From Procambarus clarkii (lineage: Eukaryota > Arthropoda > Malacostraca > Decapoda > Cambaridae), in the NCBI RefSeq assembly GCF_040958095.1, contig NC_091193.1:30774832-30838831 (forward strand): a stretch of DNA of 64,000 bases. Reading direction: 5' to 3'. The notes below the pieces were generated by a model. That model did no database searches. It had not been told where the DNA came from and saw nothing but the letters and a program-made list of their open reading frames with translations. Made by a program: the position numbers and the translations under genes. Shown here in pieces: positions 51,013 to 61,868 of this stretch (the stretch's first letter is position 1; each line of letters starts with the position of its first letter).

Positions 51013-53390
51013 CATGTGGTCCTCAGGTGATAGTTTTCTATCGAGAACCACTCCTAGATCTCTTTCTTTATCAGAATTCTTTAAAGATTTCTCACATAAT
51101 TTATAGGTTGTGTGGGGTGTATGTTCTCCTCTTCCACATTCCATAACATGGCATTTATTCACATTAAATTCCATTTGCCAAGTGGTGCTCCATATACTTA
51201 TTTTGTCCAGGTCTTCTTGAAGGGCATAACAATCATCCAAGTTTCTTATTTCCCTATTTTCATAGCATCATCAGCAAATATGTTCATGTAATTCTGTGTT
51301 TCCATCTGATAAATCATTTATGTAGACAATCGACATTACAGGTGCAAGAACTGAACTCTGTGGTACTCCACTTGTGACATTTATTCAGTCCAATACATTG
51401 CCTTTGATTACTGCCCTCATTTTTCTACCAGAAAAATTTTCATCCATGTTAGCTTACCCGTCACCCCTCCAATATGTTCCACTTTCCAGAACATCTTATA
51501 TGGAACTCTGTCAAAAGCCTTTTTTAGGTCCAGATAGATGCAGTCAACCCAACCACCTCTTTCCTGTAAAATCTCTGTGGCTCAATTATAGAAACTGAGT
51601 AAATTTATTACACAGGATCTTTCAGACCAAAAACCATACTGACTGATATTATAATTTTTCTCCAGGTGTTTTACCCCATGTGCATTTTGACTAGTACACT
51701 TGGCAACGATAAAGGTCTATAATTGAGGGGGTCACTCTGCTGCCACTTTTGTAGACTGGGACTATGTTAGCCTTTTTCCACACATCTGCTACGACTCCTG
51801 TACACAGAGATGCTTGAAAAATCAGCTAAAGTCAAATGCTGAGCTCAGGTGCACACTCCCTCAGAACTCATGGTGAAACTCCATCTGCGCCAACTGCTTT
51901 ATTCTTACTTACCTTCTTGAACATTTTTTCACTTTGTCTCTAGACACCTCTATGTGCTCTATGCTGTTCTCTGGAATTCTTATTGTGTCTGGTTCCCTGA
52001 AGATTTCATTTTGTACAAACACACTTTGGAACTTTTCATTTAATGTTTCATACATTTCCTTTTCATTTTCCATAAATATGTTTCCCATTTTCAACCTCTA
52101 AATATTCTCCTTTACCTGTAATTTGTTGTTTATGAATTTATAGAATAGGCCCTAGTTCTGTTTTACATTTGTCTGTTATCCTTTTTGTTTAAATTTCTTT
52201 CTGCCTCTCTCCTCACTGCCGTGTAGTGGTTTCTCGCATCTTTGTATCGCTGGTATGTGTGGAGGTTTGGCCTCTTCCTATACTGATCACATTTTTGTGT
52301 CTTTTAGTCTGTGGCCCTGTCACAATTTGTTAAACCAATCCTGTTTCCTAGTTCTGCATCTCTGCTTTGGTGTAATTTTTGTATTCCTTTATCATATATT
52401 TCACGAAACTTGACATATCTCATTTACTTCACTTCCTAACAGCAAGTCTTCCCAGTCAAATTCCTTAAAGAAATTTCTAAGTTCCCCATAATGTCTTTTC
52501 CTGAAATCAGGTTTTTCAACTGCTTCAACCTCCTTATTTTCTTCCAGATTATAATGCATTACATACTTTATTCCCCAAAAGACATGGTTACATTTACCCA
52601 AGGGAGGAAGGTACAATACAGAATGTCAAATATCTGTTCCTCTTCCCTGATAAATATCAAGTAGCATGGAGGGAACATCCCCTTCCCTCAACCTCTTAGC
52701 TTGTTTAACATGAATGATGTTTAACATGAATACATGAATGTTTCCAGGATGAGTTTTAGAAATCTCCAGGTCAATAAGTCCTCTGTTCTAGCTTCATGTG
52801 CCTCCGTCTATGGATTTAAAGTTGAAGTCTCCGACTACCAACAGTCGTGATCTATCTTTATCCGCTCTCTCTATAATCTCTCTCATTATTATTATAAGAT
52901 TCTTGTTTATTATCCAGCTCCTCCTTTGTCCATGTGTTGCATGGTGAACTATATGCATTCATGATCATTAGTTTATCATCCTGATTGCAGATCTCTAGTG
53001 CTGTTGTCAACTTCTCGTGGATTGGCAATCATTATTTCATTTACCTTTAGGTGTTCTTTCACCACCACAGCAACGCTACCGCTTTTCATAATTTTTCTGT
53101 CTCGTCTCCAAACTAAGTAGCCCCTTGGGAATATGACTTCATTTAAAATATCATTCTTCACATTTCATCTTCGTGAGTGCAACTATGTCTGGCGTCTACA
53201 ACTGTATTACATAATTTAACTCCAGTATCTTTAATCACACTCCATCTATGTTGGTGTATACAATTTTCAGGAACATGATCCCTCTTTCCATATGCTTCAC
53301 AACCCCTTTCTCGAGCAATTTTGTTAGTTTGTCTTTTTGTACCATTTTACTGGCCTGCCTGTCTGTATGCTTATGTGCCAATGTTTGTAT
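51013..53390 (-). pseudogene. Decayed CR1-like LINE copy D (endonuclease and RT), 3' part missing
   Basis: Same family as copies A-C. Minus frames read the endonuclease (EVIFPRGYLVWRRDRKIMKS, KEHLKVNEIMIANPREVD, 53161-52976; LPPLGKCNHV, 52616 on), linker (ENEKEMYETLNEKFQSVFVQ, 52094-51909), RT (KAFDRVPY-type block near 51530-51490) and, at 51240-51013, WSTTWQMEFNVNKCHVMECG to DRKLSPEDHM. More diverged than A-C, with many indels. Endonuclease words resemble copy B more than A. The last 250 residues and the 3' tail are absent; the second-family CR1 starts there. Confidence 0.8.
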
Positions 53391-53399
53391 CATTTTTTA

Positions 53400-53620
53400 A
53401 TGTAAAGCACTAACAAGTATTACTGTCTTTGCATGTAGCTCTGTGGACCTTGTGATGCTATTGTCGTTCCACGACTTAACTGTTGTGTTGTGACGCAAGT
53501 GTCATACTGTGACTCAAATTGCAGGACATGTGTTGTATTACGACTCAAGACTCGCAATGTGGCATAAGTATGTTGTGACTTTAGCTCTGATTTATGATGC
53601 AAGCGTCATATCTTTGGCAG
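53400..53620 (+). repeat. Degenerate tandem repeats ahead of cadherin exon C
   Basis: Words TGTTGTGTTGTGACGCAAGT, ACTGTGACTCAAATTGCAG, GTTGTATTACGACTCAAGAC, TATGTTGTGACTTTAGCT and GATGCAAGCGTCAT recur with an irregular period of about 40 bp up to the acceptor. Confidence 0.55.
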
Positions 53621-53730
53621 GTGTGGTGAGGGCCGAGTTCTGTCAGCGTCGAGAACAACCTGCGAGGATGAAAACGAGTGCCTTTGGGAACCATGCCTCA
53701 ATGGTGGCACTTGCTTCAACAAACACTTAG
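53621..53730 (+). CDS. CadN: N-cadherin-like exon C: EGF domain
   Basis: A 110-nt exon, acceptor TCTTTGGCAG, donor GTAATC. Completing the GG from exon B it reads GCGEGRVLSASRTTCEDENE, CLWEPCLNGGTCFNKHL, then one base over. CGEGRxLSxxxxxCxDxNECLxxPCLNGGTC is the calcium-binding-type EGF module that follows the last LamG domain in CadN. The next exon (rest of EGF, membrane span and catenin-binding tail) must start with two bases of a split codon and was not found in the remaining 10 kb. Confidence 0.8.
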
Positions 53731-54250
53731 GTAATCCACACTCATCTGATACTTATTATATACAATTTCCTTTTTTAGAACTATGCATTATTACTCGCCT
53801 ACACAGCTCACACGAGCCTTTGAGATTACCGAGAGTGACCAAATGAGTATATTCATACTAAAGAGAGCATAAGGTGTTTTGATGAGGCCATCTTTGATGG
53901 TCCTATATAAATGTTGCTCGTCACGTGACAGGTGACAATGAGACTAAATGAGCCCAGTGCAACTATTAAAAATGAGTACATTGCATCAGGAAAAGCACAT
54001 TAATGTAATGTATCAATGAGAAAATGAGTCCAAGCCAATATGACCAAAAGGTTAAGATTTAATGATTCCAACATGAATTTTCTCAATATTTCTTATGTTT
54101 TTCTTCACTGTCGAAGGAAGTTGAAAAATTAACTCTCCAAAGTTCATTTTCACACTTTATATTTTGGTCCGATGCCTGGAGATGCATTTTGTAAGGTCAC
54201 TCCTTACATTCTCAAAGATAAGTTTACCATGTCTGCATTGGCTCGCAGTC
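53731..54250. other. Cadherin intron, unassigned
   Basis: AT-rich, no further exon, repeat or element end recognised. Confidence 0.4.
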
Positions 54251-54254
54251 TTGG

Positions 54255-54587
54255 TGGGTAGAATGTAATTATGAGTTAGTTGGTTGTTGAGTGGTGGCCT
54301 TGACTTTTTGATGTGTAGCGCCTCGCTGATGTCGAGTCTTCTATTGTCGTTATACCTGTCAATTATTTCAGTGTTACTTGTTAAGATATCTGTGGTGATG
54401 GTCTGGTTGAGTGGAGATTATATGCTCCACACACAACCAGACTATCAGCAGAGAAATCTTAACAAGCAATGCTGAAATAATCGACAGGTATAACAACAGC
54501 AGAAGACTGGACAACAGCGAGGCGCCACACATTAAAAAGTCAAGGTCACCAATCAATAGCCAATTAACACAATTACATTCTACTCAC
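54255..54587. repeat. Long inverted repeat of Penelope-like GIY-YIG tails
   Basis: Arms 54255-54416 and 54424-54587 are inverted copies with moderate divergence, separated by a few bases. On the minus strand the left arm reads TEIIDRYNDNRRLDISEALH, IKKSRPPLNNQL. On the plus strand the right arm reads AEIIDRYNNSRRLDNSEAPH, IKKSRSPINSQL. SEALxIKKxxPxLNxQ is the C-terminal end of GIY-YIG endonuclease domains in Penelope-like elements. Both are end fragments, arranged 5' ends together. Confidence 0.65.
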
Positions 54588-55456
54588 TTAAAGACCCCAA
54601 GGCAACACAGACAGGATCCAATGACCCTGCCCTAGGAACACAAGCAGCCACAAGAACATAAGCTGCCCATGTGATACATTTAACCCTTAAATGGCGCCTG
54701 GCTATTTAGCATGTGTCACCCACAGGCGCATACCAAAAAAAAAAAAATATCTTCTAAACCTGTTAATTTGTGTTCACTGATCATGGGAAAAATAATAAAA
54801 AAATCGCAAGTGGCATATATTGCCCGCTATAGGGTGGGGAAATTTGGCAAAAAACAGGCGCCGACTCAGCGTGCGTCCCAGATGATCTGTTGCTCGCCAG
54901 CTGTCAGGCCGGAGTTGCCACAGAGATAATTACCTAATTATTTCAATGTCTCTAATTTTTTGTATTTTTTTTGCTGTACAGTATCCACTCAATTTAACGG
55001 CCTCTTTTATACCGATCTGCTGGTATTAACGACCGGTTTGGGAGCCCAGTAGCTAGAGCCTGCTATACCGGTCTGCGGTCGATATTACCGACAGTCGGTA
55101 TTGGGTTTGTTGTGGCATCAGCATCCCCTCACATGGCGACCAGGCCGCCACCGACCTGGATCGTCCAGAGTCATATATTACATCTTAATTTTCTTTTAAA
55201 ATGATTCACTTTAATGAAGAAAATTGTAAATTATTATTAATAAAATATTTTGAAACAGTTTTTATTAAGCAAAAGTCTTTGTTTTCTTAATAAATACCTT
55301 TTATAGTATGTATAGGCACTAGGTATTTTTTTTCCCACGGACCTAGTATGTACTCCGCCGGCCATGTGTTCCCATTGTTTACCGTGAACTCGCGCGGCTA
55401 GCTTCAATTGTGAAGGATATTACTGTACTGTAATTGTGATCTTTTTAATTTACAAA

Positions 55457-55627
55457 ATGCCAAAAGTTACCCAAAGGAAGCGCCTGACGGTTGCACAGAA
55501 GCTGGAGTTAATTAAGAAACTTGATAAAGGATATTCTCATGCACGACCAGCAGCAGAGTTTAACATCGGGAAAAGTACAGTAAGTGACATCAAGAAACAG
55601 AAGGATACTCTATTAAAATATGCCTGA
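55457..55627 (+). pseudogene. Psq/CENP-B N-terminal DNA-binding domain only (56 aa)
   Basis: MPKVTQRKRLTVAQKLELIK, KLDKGYSHARPAAEFNIGKS, TVSDIKKQKDTLLKYA then stop. This is the first helix-turn-helix of pogo/Tigger/jerky-type transposases (basic start, LTVAQKLELIKKL helix, GKSTVSDIK recognition helix). No second helix-turn-helix or DDE core follows. If expressed, it could bind the element ends without cutting. More simply it is the remnant of an internally deleted transposase gene. Confidence 0.7.
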
Positions 55628-55730
55628 AAATAAGTGTACATACAGTATGTACCCTGTATACAACATAAACAATATAAAACAAGCGCTGCAGAGGATGACG
55701 TAATCTTCACAGCTTCGTAATCTTCAGCTT

Positions 55731-56152
55731 CATTAAAAGTAAGTCAATTTACCAATTTTATTATAGTATTACAAGATATTAATTGTTTTTTTTCAACAAA
55801 AGCTACATATTAGTCTCTGCAAATGTATATTCTATCGTCAGCAGAGAAAAGGTGAGCTCAAAATATTTCGTCTTGGCTAGCTCTCAGTGACAAGGCTCGA
55901 TCGCCATTGTTATGGCATGGCCGCCACAGCGTGTGTTGTAACATTAAAAGTCAGTCAATTTACCAATTTTATTATAGTATTACAAGATATTAGTTGTTTT
56001 TTTTCAACAAAAGCTACATATTAGTCTCTGCAAATGTATATTCTATCGTCAGCAGAGAAAAGGTGAGCTCAAAATATTTCGTCTTGGCTAGCTCTCAGTG
56101 ACAAGGCTCGATCGCCATTGTTATGGCATGGCCGCCACAGCCTGTGTCGTAA
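55731..56152 (+). repeat. Tandem duplication, 211-bp unit, two copies
   Basis: CATTAAAAGTAAGTCAATTT begins copy 1 (55731) and CATTAAAAGTCAGTCAATTT copy 2 (55942); each runs through GGCATGGCCGCCACAGC and GTAACATTAAAA. The copies are nearly identical, so the duplication is recent. Situated in the 3' half of the pogo element. Confidence 0.9.
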
Positions 56153-57656
56153 CATTAAAAATACATTACCTGCACTGTTCAGGGTAAATCAAAACACATC
56201 TCTAAAATTTTATTAAGACAATATTAACTCGCTGATTGATACATGAAATATTTTTCAATACAAAGGAATGAATCAATTTTTTCCCACCCATCTGGACTTG
56301 ATCAGAGCGTGTTTACACATCATCCATGCAGCAGCCAGCAACTGGCTTAATCGTCGGCCGTGCACTAAATTGGAATGCAATTACACAATGAACTTTATTT
56401 AATTTTAGTTATACAGTATAAAATATATCCTACCTGAATGTTACTTGAAAAATTACCCGACCCGACTTAACGTCGGAAATAACGGAGCTCCGTAAATAAC
56501 GACTTGGGCTCAGCCCCATATAGGCTGTTAAATTGAGTGGATACTGTAATATTATTCAATAGTGTGTAGTGTGATACATTTATATAATAAAATGAGTGAA
56601 TCATCGCTGTACTCAAATATGGTGTGCATATTGTTGATTCAATTATGTTCATCAAACAGTGAACAAATACTTTGTCGGTTATTACACTATATACACAGGT
56701 TATATATAAGTATCTACATGTTTTGTTCGCCATAACGAACCACTAAGTTGCTATTATGAGTCAAAAAGTAACGAGGAGTGACCGCCACACACCAGCCAGC
56801 CACTCGCTACCACTCACTCCCTCAACACCTCACTCGCCCACATTCTCCTCTCACCATACTGTTTTTGCTTTTATATACAGACATTATATATAAGTATTTA
56901 CATGTTTTGTTCACCATAACTGTACATTTAAGCTTGTATGGTGAGTAAAGGCACAAGGATGTAGCTATTGACACAGTCAGCTGGTGGTGGCCGTCCTCAA
57001 GGCCAGACCCACTAATATTTCTCCTCCAACAATACTGTTTGTGGTGTTATTATGCTATATACACACATTATACATAAGCATCTACCTGTTTTATTCACCA
57101 TACTTGTACAAGTAAACTGGTATGGTGCCCAAAGACCATAGTGGTCACCAGTAAACAACATAAGTCGTGCAGACGATGCCACCTCCCTCGCCAAAATGGC
57201 GCCTCCCAACCTACTCCTATTGCTGTTTATACCCTCTATACACACGTTATATATAAGTATCTACATTTGTGTTCACCATAGCAAACCACTAAGCTGGTAT
57301 GGTGAGTGCAGTCAATAAAAAATGGCCACACAGTCAGAAGACAACGCCACCACCCTCCCTCCCACAGCATTACTCCTCCCTCCATGGAGCACAGCGCTAA
57401 ATATCACCACAATCCTGCTATTATCAGAACCCTGGTCAGTTTTATCACAGTCAGGGGTCTTCTGTAATAATATCATCGCTACATAATAGCATGAACAAGT
57501 ATATTATGGCATTTTTAGGCGATGCTGTGGTCACAAGCTGAACATCAGTGCTGTGAGCTCATGCTGCGTGCGTCAGGCTTGGTTGCTCACTCAATACTGA
57601 GGCCCCTAACACCCGGGAATTTGGCCCACGATTTAAAAAAAAATGGCTTCTGTTCT

Positions 57657-58069
57657 GGCTCCTCTCCTTCCTCCTCCCCGGCGGGTAAGAAGGCTTCGGT
57701 TTCTTCCTCAGCTCCTGCTTCTGGCTCTGTTGCTCCTTCCCCTCCCGTTTCAGTGATTGCGCCCCCCTGTTCCTGCAATGGAGGTTTCTTTGCCTGCTTG
57801 CTGGGGTTGCTTGCTTACCACCTGCTTCCCTTTCGGTTGCTGCTCTTGCTGGGGTGCACTCCCCTCTTTCTACTTCCCCTCTTCCTGCTGCTGTCCTTGA
57901 CTGCTCCTCTCCGTTGTCTCCTCCTCTTCCTCCTCCTCCTCCTCCTCCGGACCACGCCCGCCCACCTCTGATCTGTTCTCCCGTTTCCTTCCCTCCGTCT
58001 TTGCTCAGTTTACCCATGCCCCCTAACCCTGACTTTGCTAACCCTGATCCCGACTCTGATATTCTTTAA
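57657..58069 (+). pseudogene. I-like LINE copy 2 ORF1 C-terminal part
   Basis: Low-complexity Ser/Pro/Ala-rich frames, the last (57854-58069) ending with PPPPPPPDHARPPLICSPVS, then NPDFANPDPDSDIL and stop. This leads directly into ORF2. Proline-rich tails and a hydrophilic acidic end fit an I-type ORF1 (RNA-binding Gag-like) C-terminus, but the zinc knuckles that would confirm it are not present in the retained part. Frame breaks separate the segments. Confidence 0.45.
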
Positions 58070-58092
58070 CGTGCTCTGTTGCTCTTTCGCCT

Positions 58093-60904
58093 TTGTTTCT
58101 TCCTTGTTCTCTGTTTCTGTCCTTTCTCTTCTCGTCGTTGTCCATTCTTCAATGGAATGTTCGAGGTTATTATGCCAATTTCCTCGAACTCCAACTTCTG
58201 ATTTCGCGGTTTTCGCCCCTTTGTGTCTGTCTCCAGGAGCCAATGCTTGGTGCTCGTCCTGGTCGTTTTCGTGGCTATTCCTTTCTCTCCCCCCCCCCAG
58301 CCATTGCTGGGGCTTCTAATTCTTCTGCTCTCTTGATTCGTGCTGATGTTCCCTTTGTTCCTTTACTTTTTCCTTCGCCTCTCCATTGTTCTGCTGCTCG
58401 TATCTTTGTGGGGAAATGGTACACAGTTTGTTCCATTTATCTCCCCCCGAGTGTCCCGCTCTCTCTTCCTGATTTGAAACACCTCCTAGACTCCTTGGCG
58501 GAGCCTGTGCTCCTGCTGGGTGACTTCAATTGTCGTCATTCTCTTTGGGGTGACGTTCTGACGAATACCCAGGGTCGCCTTCTTGAGCCGTTTCTCCTCT
58601 CTTCTTCCCTGTCTCTTCTGAATTCTGGTGAGCCCACTCATTTGGACTCTCGGACTCGCACCCTTTCTTGTCTTGATCTTTCTCTCTGCTCTTCTTCTCT
58701 TTACTTAGATTTCACGTGGCAGGTTCTTGATGACCTCCATGGAAGTGATCATTTCCCCATCCTTGTTTCCTTTTTCTCTTTTCGTCCTTCCCTCTCTTTC
58801 CCCTAGGTGGCAGTTTGCTAAGGCAGACTGGACCCTATTTACCCTCAGTGCTGCTCTCCCTGACCTCTCCCTTCTGCCTCTCTCTCGCGCTCTCCTCCTT
58901 TTTCATGACACTGTCTTCAACGCTGCCCTCTGCTCTATTCCTCGCTCTTCCTCTCGGGGTCCACGGAAGTGCGTTCCCTGGTGGAATGCGGACTGTGCTC
59001 GGGCTGTCCGCTGTAAGCGTGCAGCCTGGAAGAGGCACCGCCGTAGGCAGACGACCGATTCTTTTCTTTTCTTTCCGAAAGCGAGTGCGGTGGCCCGTAG
59101 GGCCATCCGTACGGCTAAACGTGAATGTTGGGCATCTTATGTGTCAACAATCACGTCCGAAACCCCTCTGGCCCAGATCTGGAAGCGTATCCGCAAGATA
59201 GCGGGTAAGTTCATTCCCGATGTTTCACCGGTCCTTCACCTCCATGATACTCTTGTGGCGGACCCGTTGCAGGTCGCTTCCGAACTGGGTTCCCACTTTT
59301 CTTCTGTTAGCTCTGGTCTTCATCTTCCCCAATCTTTCCTTCTTCGTAAACCTGCCCTTGAGTCTCGTCCTTTAGATTTCTGCACTCATCTTCAGCTTGC
59401 CTATAATGATCCCTTCTCTCTCTCTGAACTTCATTCTGCCCTGGCCCTCTGCGGTTCTACGGCGGCGGGCTCCGATGGTATTCATTATGAGATGCTTCGC
59501 GATCTCCCTCCGAGCACGTCTCAGTATTTACTGAGTCTGTATAATTGGATCTGGGAGTCGTCGTCAGTCCCTGAGGACTGGCTCAATACCGTTGTCCTCC
59601 CTGTTCGCAAACCGGGGTCTCTGGGTACTTCCCCTAAGGACTTTCGCCCTATTGCTCTCACAAGTTGTGTCTGCAAACTCTTTGAACGTATGGTTAACGT
59701 TCGTCTGATGTGGTTCTTGGAACACCATCACCTCCTCTCCCCTTCTCAATTTGGTTTCCGCAAGTGCCGCAGCACGACAGATGTCCTGGTGAACTTGGAG
59801 GTCTATATTCGTACTGCTTTTGCTGCGAAGACCTCCGTTGTTGCCGTCCTTTTGACCTAGAAAAGGCTTACGACACCACTTGGCGTTATCATATCCTATC
59901 TCAACTTCATTCTTTTGGCCTTCGTGGTCATCTCCCTCTTTCTCTGCAGCTTCCTCTCTCGTCGTTCCTTTCGGGTGCGCCTTGGTACCGCTCTCTCTCC
60001 CTCTTTTCAGCAATACGAAGGTGTGCCCCAGGGTAGTGTTCTGAGCACTACTCTTTTTCTTGTTGCCCTCAATGGTCTTCTTTCCTCTCTTCCTTCTGGT
60101 GTCTTCTCCGCTCTCTATGTCGATGATCTTACCCTTTGTTGTCAGGGTGATGATTCGCCTCTCCTTCAACGCCGGCTTCAACTTGCAATTGATGCCGTGT
60201 CGTCTTGGGCCACAGGTCATGGCTTCAAGTTCTCTACTTCTAAGACTTGTGCCATGACTTTTACGCGGAAACGGGTTGTTCTTCGTCCCTCTTTGTCACT
60301 TTATGGTCATCCCCTTGAATACAAAGATTCCGCGAAGCTTTTGGGGTTATTCCTTGACACTCGTTTGTCTTGGTCTCCCCATATCTCTTACCTCCGTGTT
60401 GAGTGCTCTAAGGCCCTTACCCTCCTTCGGGTCTTGTCCCATACTTCTTGGGGGGCAGATAGGCGCACTCTCCTTGCTTTACATTCCTCTCTCGTCCTGT
60501 CTAAGCTCGATTATGGTTGCCCTGCTTACTCGTCTGCTTCTCCTTCTACTCTTCGCCGTCTTGATGCTTTGCACCATACTGGGTTGCGCCTCAGTTCTGG
60601 TGCCTTTCGTTCGACTCCCATCCTTAGCTTGTATGTTGACACTGGCTTCCTGCCTCTCCAGGACCGCCGTGATCGCTACTGTCTTCGCTATCTTGCGCGG
60701 TCCTTGCAACATCCTTCCTCTCGCCTCTGTCGTGCTTTAACTTTGACTCCTCCTGTGGTTCCTGTTCATCTTCATCGCCTCCCTCTTTCTGTCCGATTAT
60801 CTCGCTTTCTGTTCGTGTTTCTAATGTTTCTCCTCGTATTGTTCCTTGCCTCCGTGGAGAGTACCCCTTCCAAAGTTTTGTACATCCTTGACCCGCATCA
60901 CTAA
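58093..60904 (+). pseudogene. I-like LINE copy 2 ORF2: endonuclease and reverse transcriptase
   Basis: Endonuclease 58093-58806: SILQWNVRGYYANFLELQLL, CVCLQEPMLGARPGRFRGYS, LLLGDFNCRHSLWGD, GSDHFPILVSF. The frame ends at a TAG (58804) and continues from 58810. Linker and RT N-terminus 58810-59860 (AIRTAKRECWASYVS, DFRPIALTSCVCKLFERMVN, SQFGFRKCRSTTDVLVNLEV). A one-base loss at about 59852 breaks FDLEKAYDTTW. RT palm and thumb 59915-60904 (YEGVPQGSVLSTTLFLVALN, LYVDDLTLCCQG, KLLGLFLDTRLSWSPHISYL). Only a few lesions; catalytic residues retained. Confidence 0.85.
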
Positions 60905-61771
60905 AGCTTTTACCCCTCCTAGGGTTCTGAAACGCCTTTTCCTTGAGCACTTTTCTTCGCACTCCCACTCTGTTTCCATCTTCACCGAGGGGTCTAAGTC
61001 TGCGGATGGTGTGGGCTACTGTTTTTTTCCTGACTGCACTTATATGTGTCGCCTCCTTTCGAAGGCTAGCGTCTTCACAGCAGAACTTTATGCTGTTCTC
61101 TATGCTCTCCGTCTCTTGCTTTCTCATTGTCAATCCTCCTTTGTGATTGTAGTTGACTCTCGTAGTGCTCTCATGGCTGTAGGGTCCTTTAATCCTGTCC
61201 ATCCGGTGGTCATGGATATTCAACATTGGCTGTTTCTTATTTCTAGTACATTTAAATCGGTAGAGTTTTGCTTGGTTCCCAGCCATATTGGTGTTTGTTT
61301 AAATGAGCATGCGGATGCTGCCTCTAAAGAAGCTATCCGTTCTTGTCCCATCTCCCATAAAGGTATTCCTTACTCGGACTTTTATCCTGTTATTCATTCC
61401 TCCATCCTTGCCCATTGGCAGGGTTGTTGGTCGTCTGTAGTTGGTAACAAGTTGCGTACTCTCAAACGTAGTGTGTCCCCGTGTCCTTCCTCCTGCCACC
61501 GTAACCGTCGGTGGGAAACTGCTCTAGCAAGTTGCTGATTGGCCATACTCGCTGAACTCATGGTCACTTAATGGAGCGCCACCTTGCTCCTTATTGTCCA
61601 AATTGCGTTGTCCCTCGTACAGTTGTGCATATCCTTGTTGAATGTCCTGACTTCCAGGATGTGTGTGTGTCTTGCTTTCCGACTTGTCCCTGGATAGAAT
61701 TGTTGGTGAATCGGATACTTTTGATATCGTTCGCCTTATGCGTTCTGTTCTCGTATTGGCATTCTTGGTGA
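60846..61771 (+). pseudogene. I-like LINE copy 2 RNase H domain and Cys/His tail
   Basis: Frame 60846-61538: SIFTEGSKSADGVGYCFFPD, KASVFTAELYAVLYALRLLL, FVIVVDSRSALMAVGSF, VEFCLVPSHIGVCLNEHADA. The usual first catalytic residue in TDGSKS is Glu here (FTEGSKS). A deletion near 61534 (AGTTGCTGATTGG) stops the frame, and the Cys/His tail CPNCVVPRTVVHILVECPDF continues at 61590-61660 in another frame. Probably inactive. Confidence 0.8.
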
Positions 61772-61868
61772 TATTTAGCGCCCTCTGATTATTTCGCAGT
61801 TTGAGGGTGCTATGTAGCCTTCTCGGTTTGGTGCCTTCTTTTGATAATTACCTTACCTTTCACTGCAT

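Larger units (their letters stand above)
54977..56548 (+). mobile_element. pogo/Tigger-type element with deleted transposase
   Basis: The element is 54979-56546 flanked by TA. Inverted ends: CAGTATCCACTCAATTTAAC at left, and the right end complemented is the same 20 bases, continuing AGCC instead of GGCC. It contains a 57-codon helix-turn-helix ORF and a 211-bp tandem duplication. The catalytic part of the transposase is missing. Inserted within piggyBac-like element 4. Confidence 0.85.
54680..57656. mobile_element. piggyBac-like element 4, right end missing, with nested pogo element
   Basis: TTAA at 54680-54683, then CCCTTAAATGGCGCCTGGCT. Sequence to 54978 matches the left of element 1 and the inverted right of element 3. 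It resumes at 56549 after the pogo insertion and runs through the tandem CACCATA/TATGGTG units (56640-57310), the block around CATGGAGCACAGCGC (57383) and GCGATGCTGTGGTCACAAGC. It stops at about 57656 (AAAAATGGCTTCTGTT), where the I-like LINE begins. About 150-200 bp of the expected right end is absent. Confidence 0.75.
57657..61868 (+). mobile_element. I-clade LINE copy 2, longer copy
   Basis: Plus-strand LINE containing the ORF1 C-terminal end, a complete endonuclease, RT, RNase H and Cys/His tail, all with small frameshifts. The 3' end near 61868 is inferred where the following CR1 relic (AACTTTTGGTGAATGATGG) begins; copy 1 ends at the corresponding point. The left flank is the truncated piggyBac-like element 4. 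Coding strand C/T-rich. Close to copy 1 in sequence. Confidence 0.8.

Noticed and set aside
57522..58069. Hydrophobic Leu-rich 149-codon ORF as a membrane protein
   Set aside because: It is an alternative frame of the C/T-rich I-like LINE ORF1 region; the LINE context explains it.
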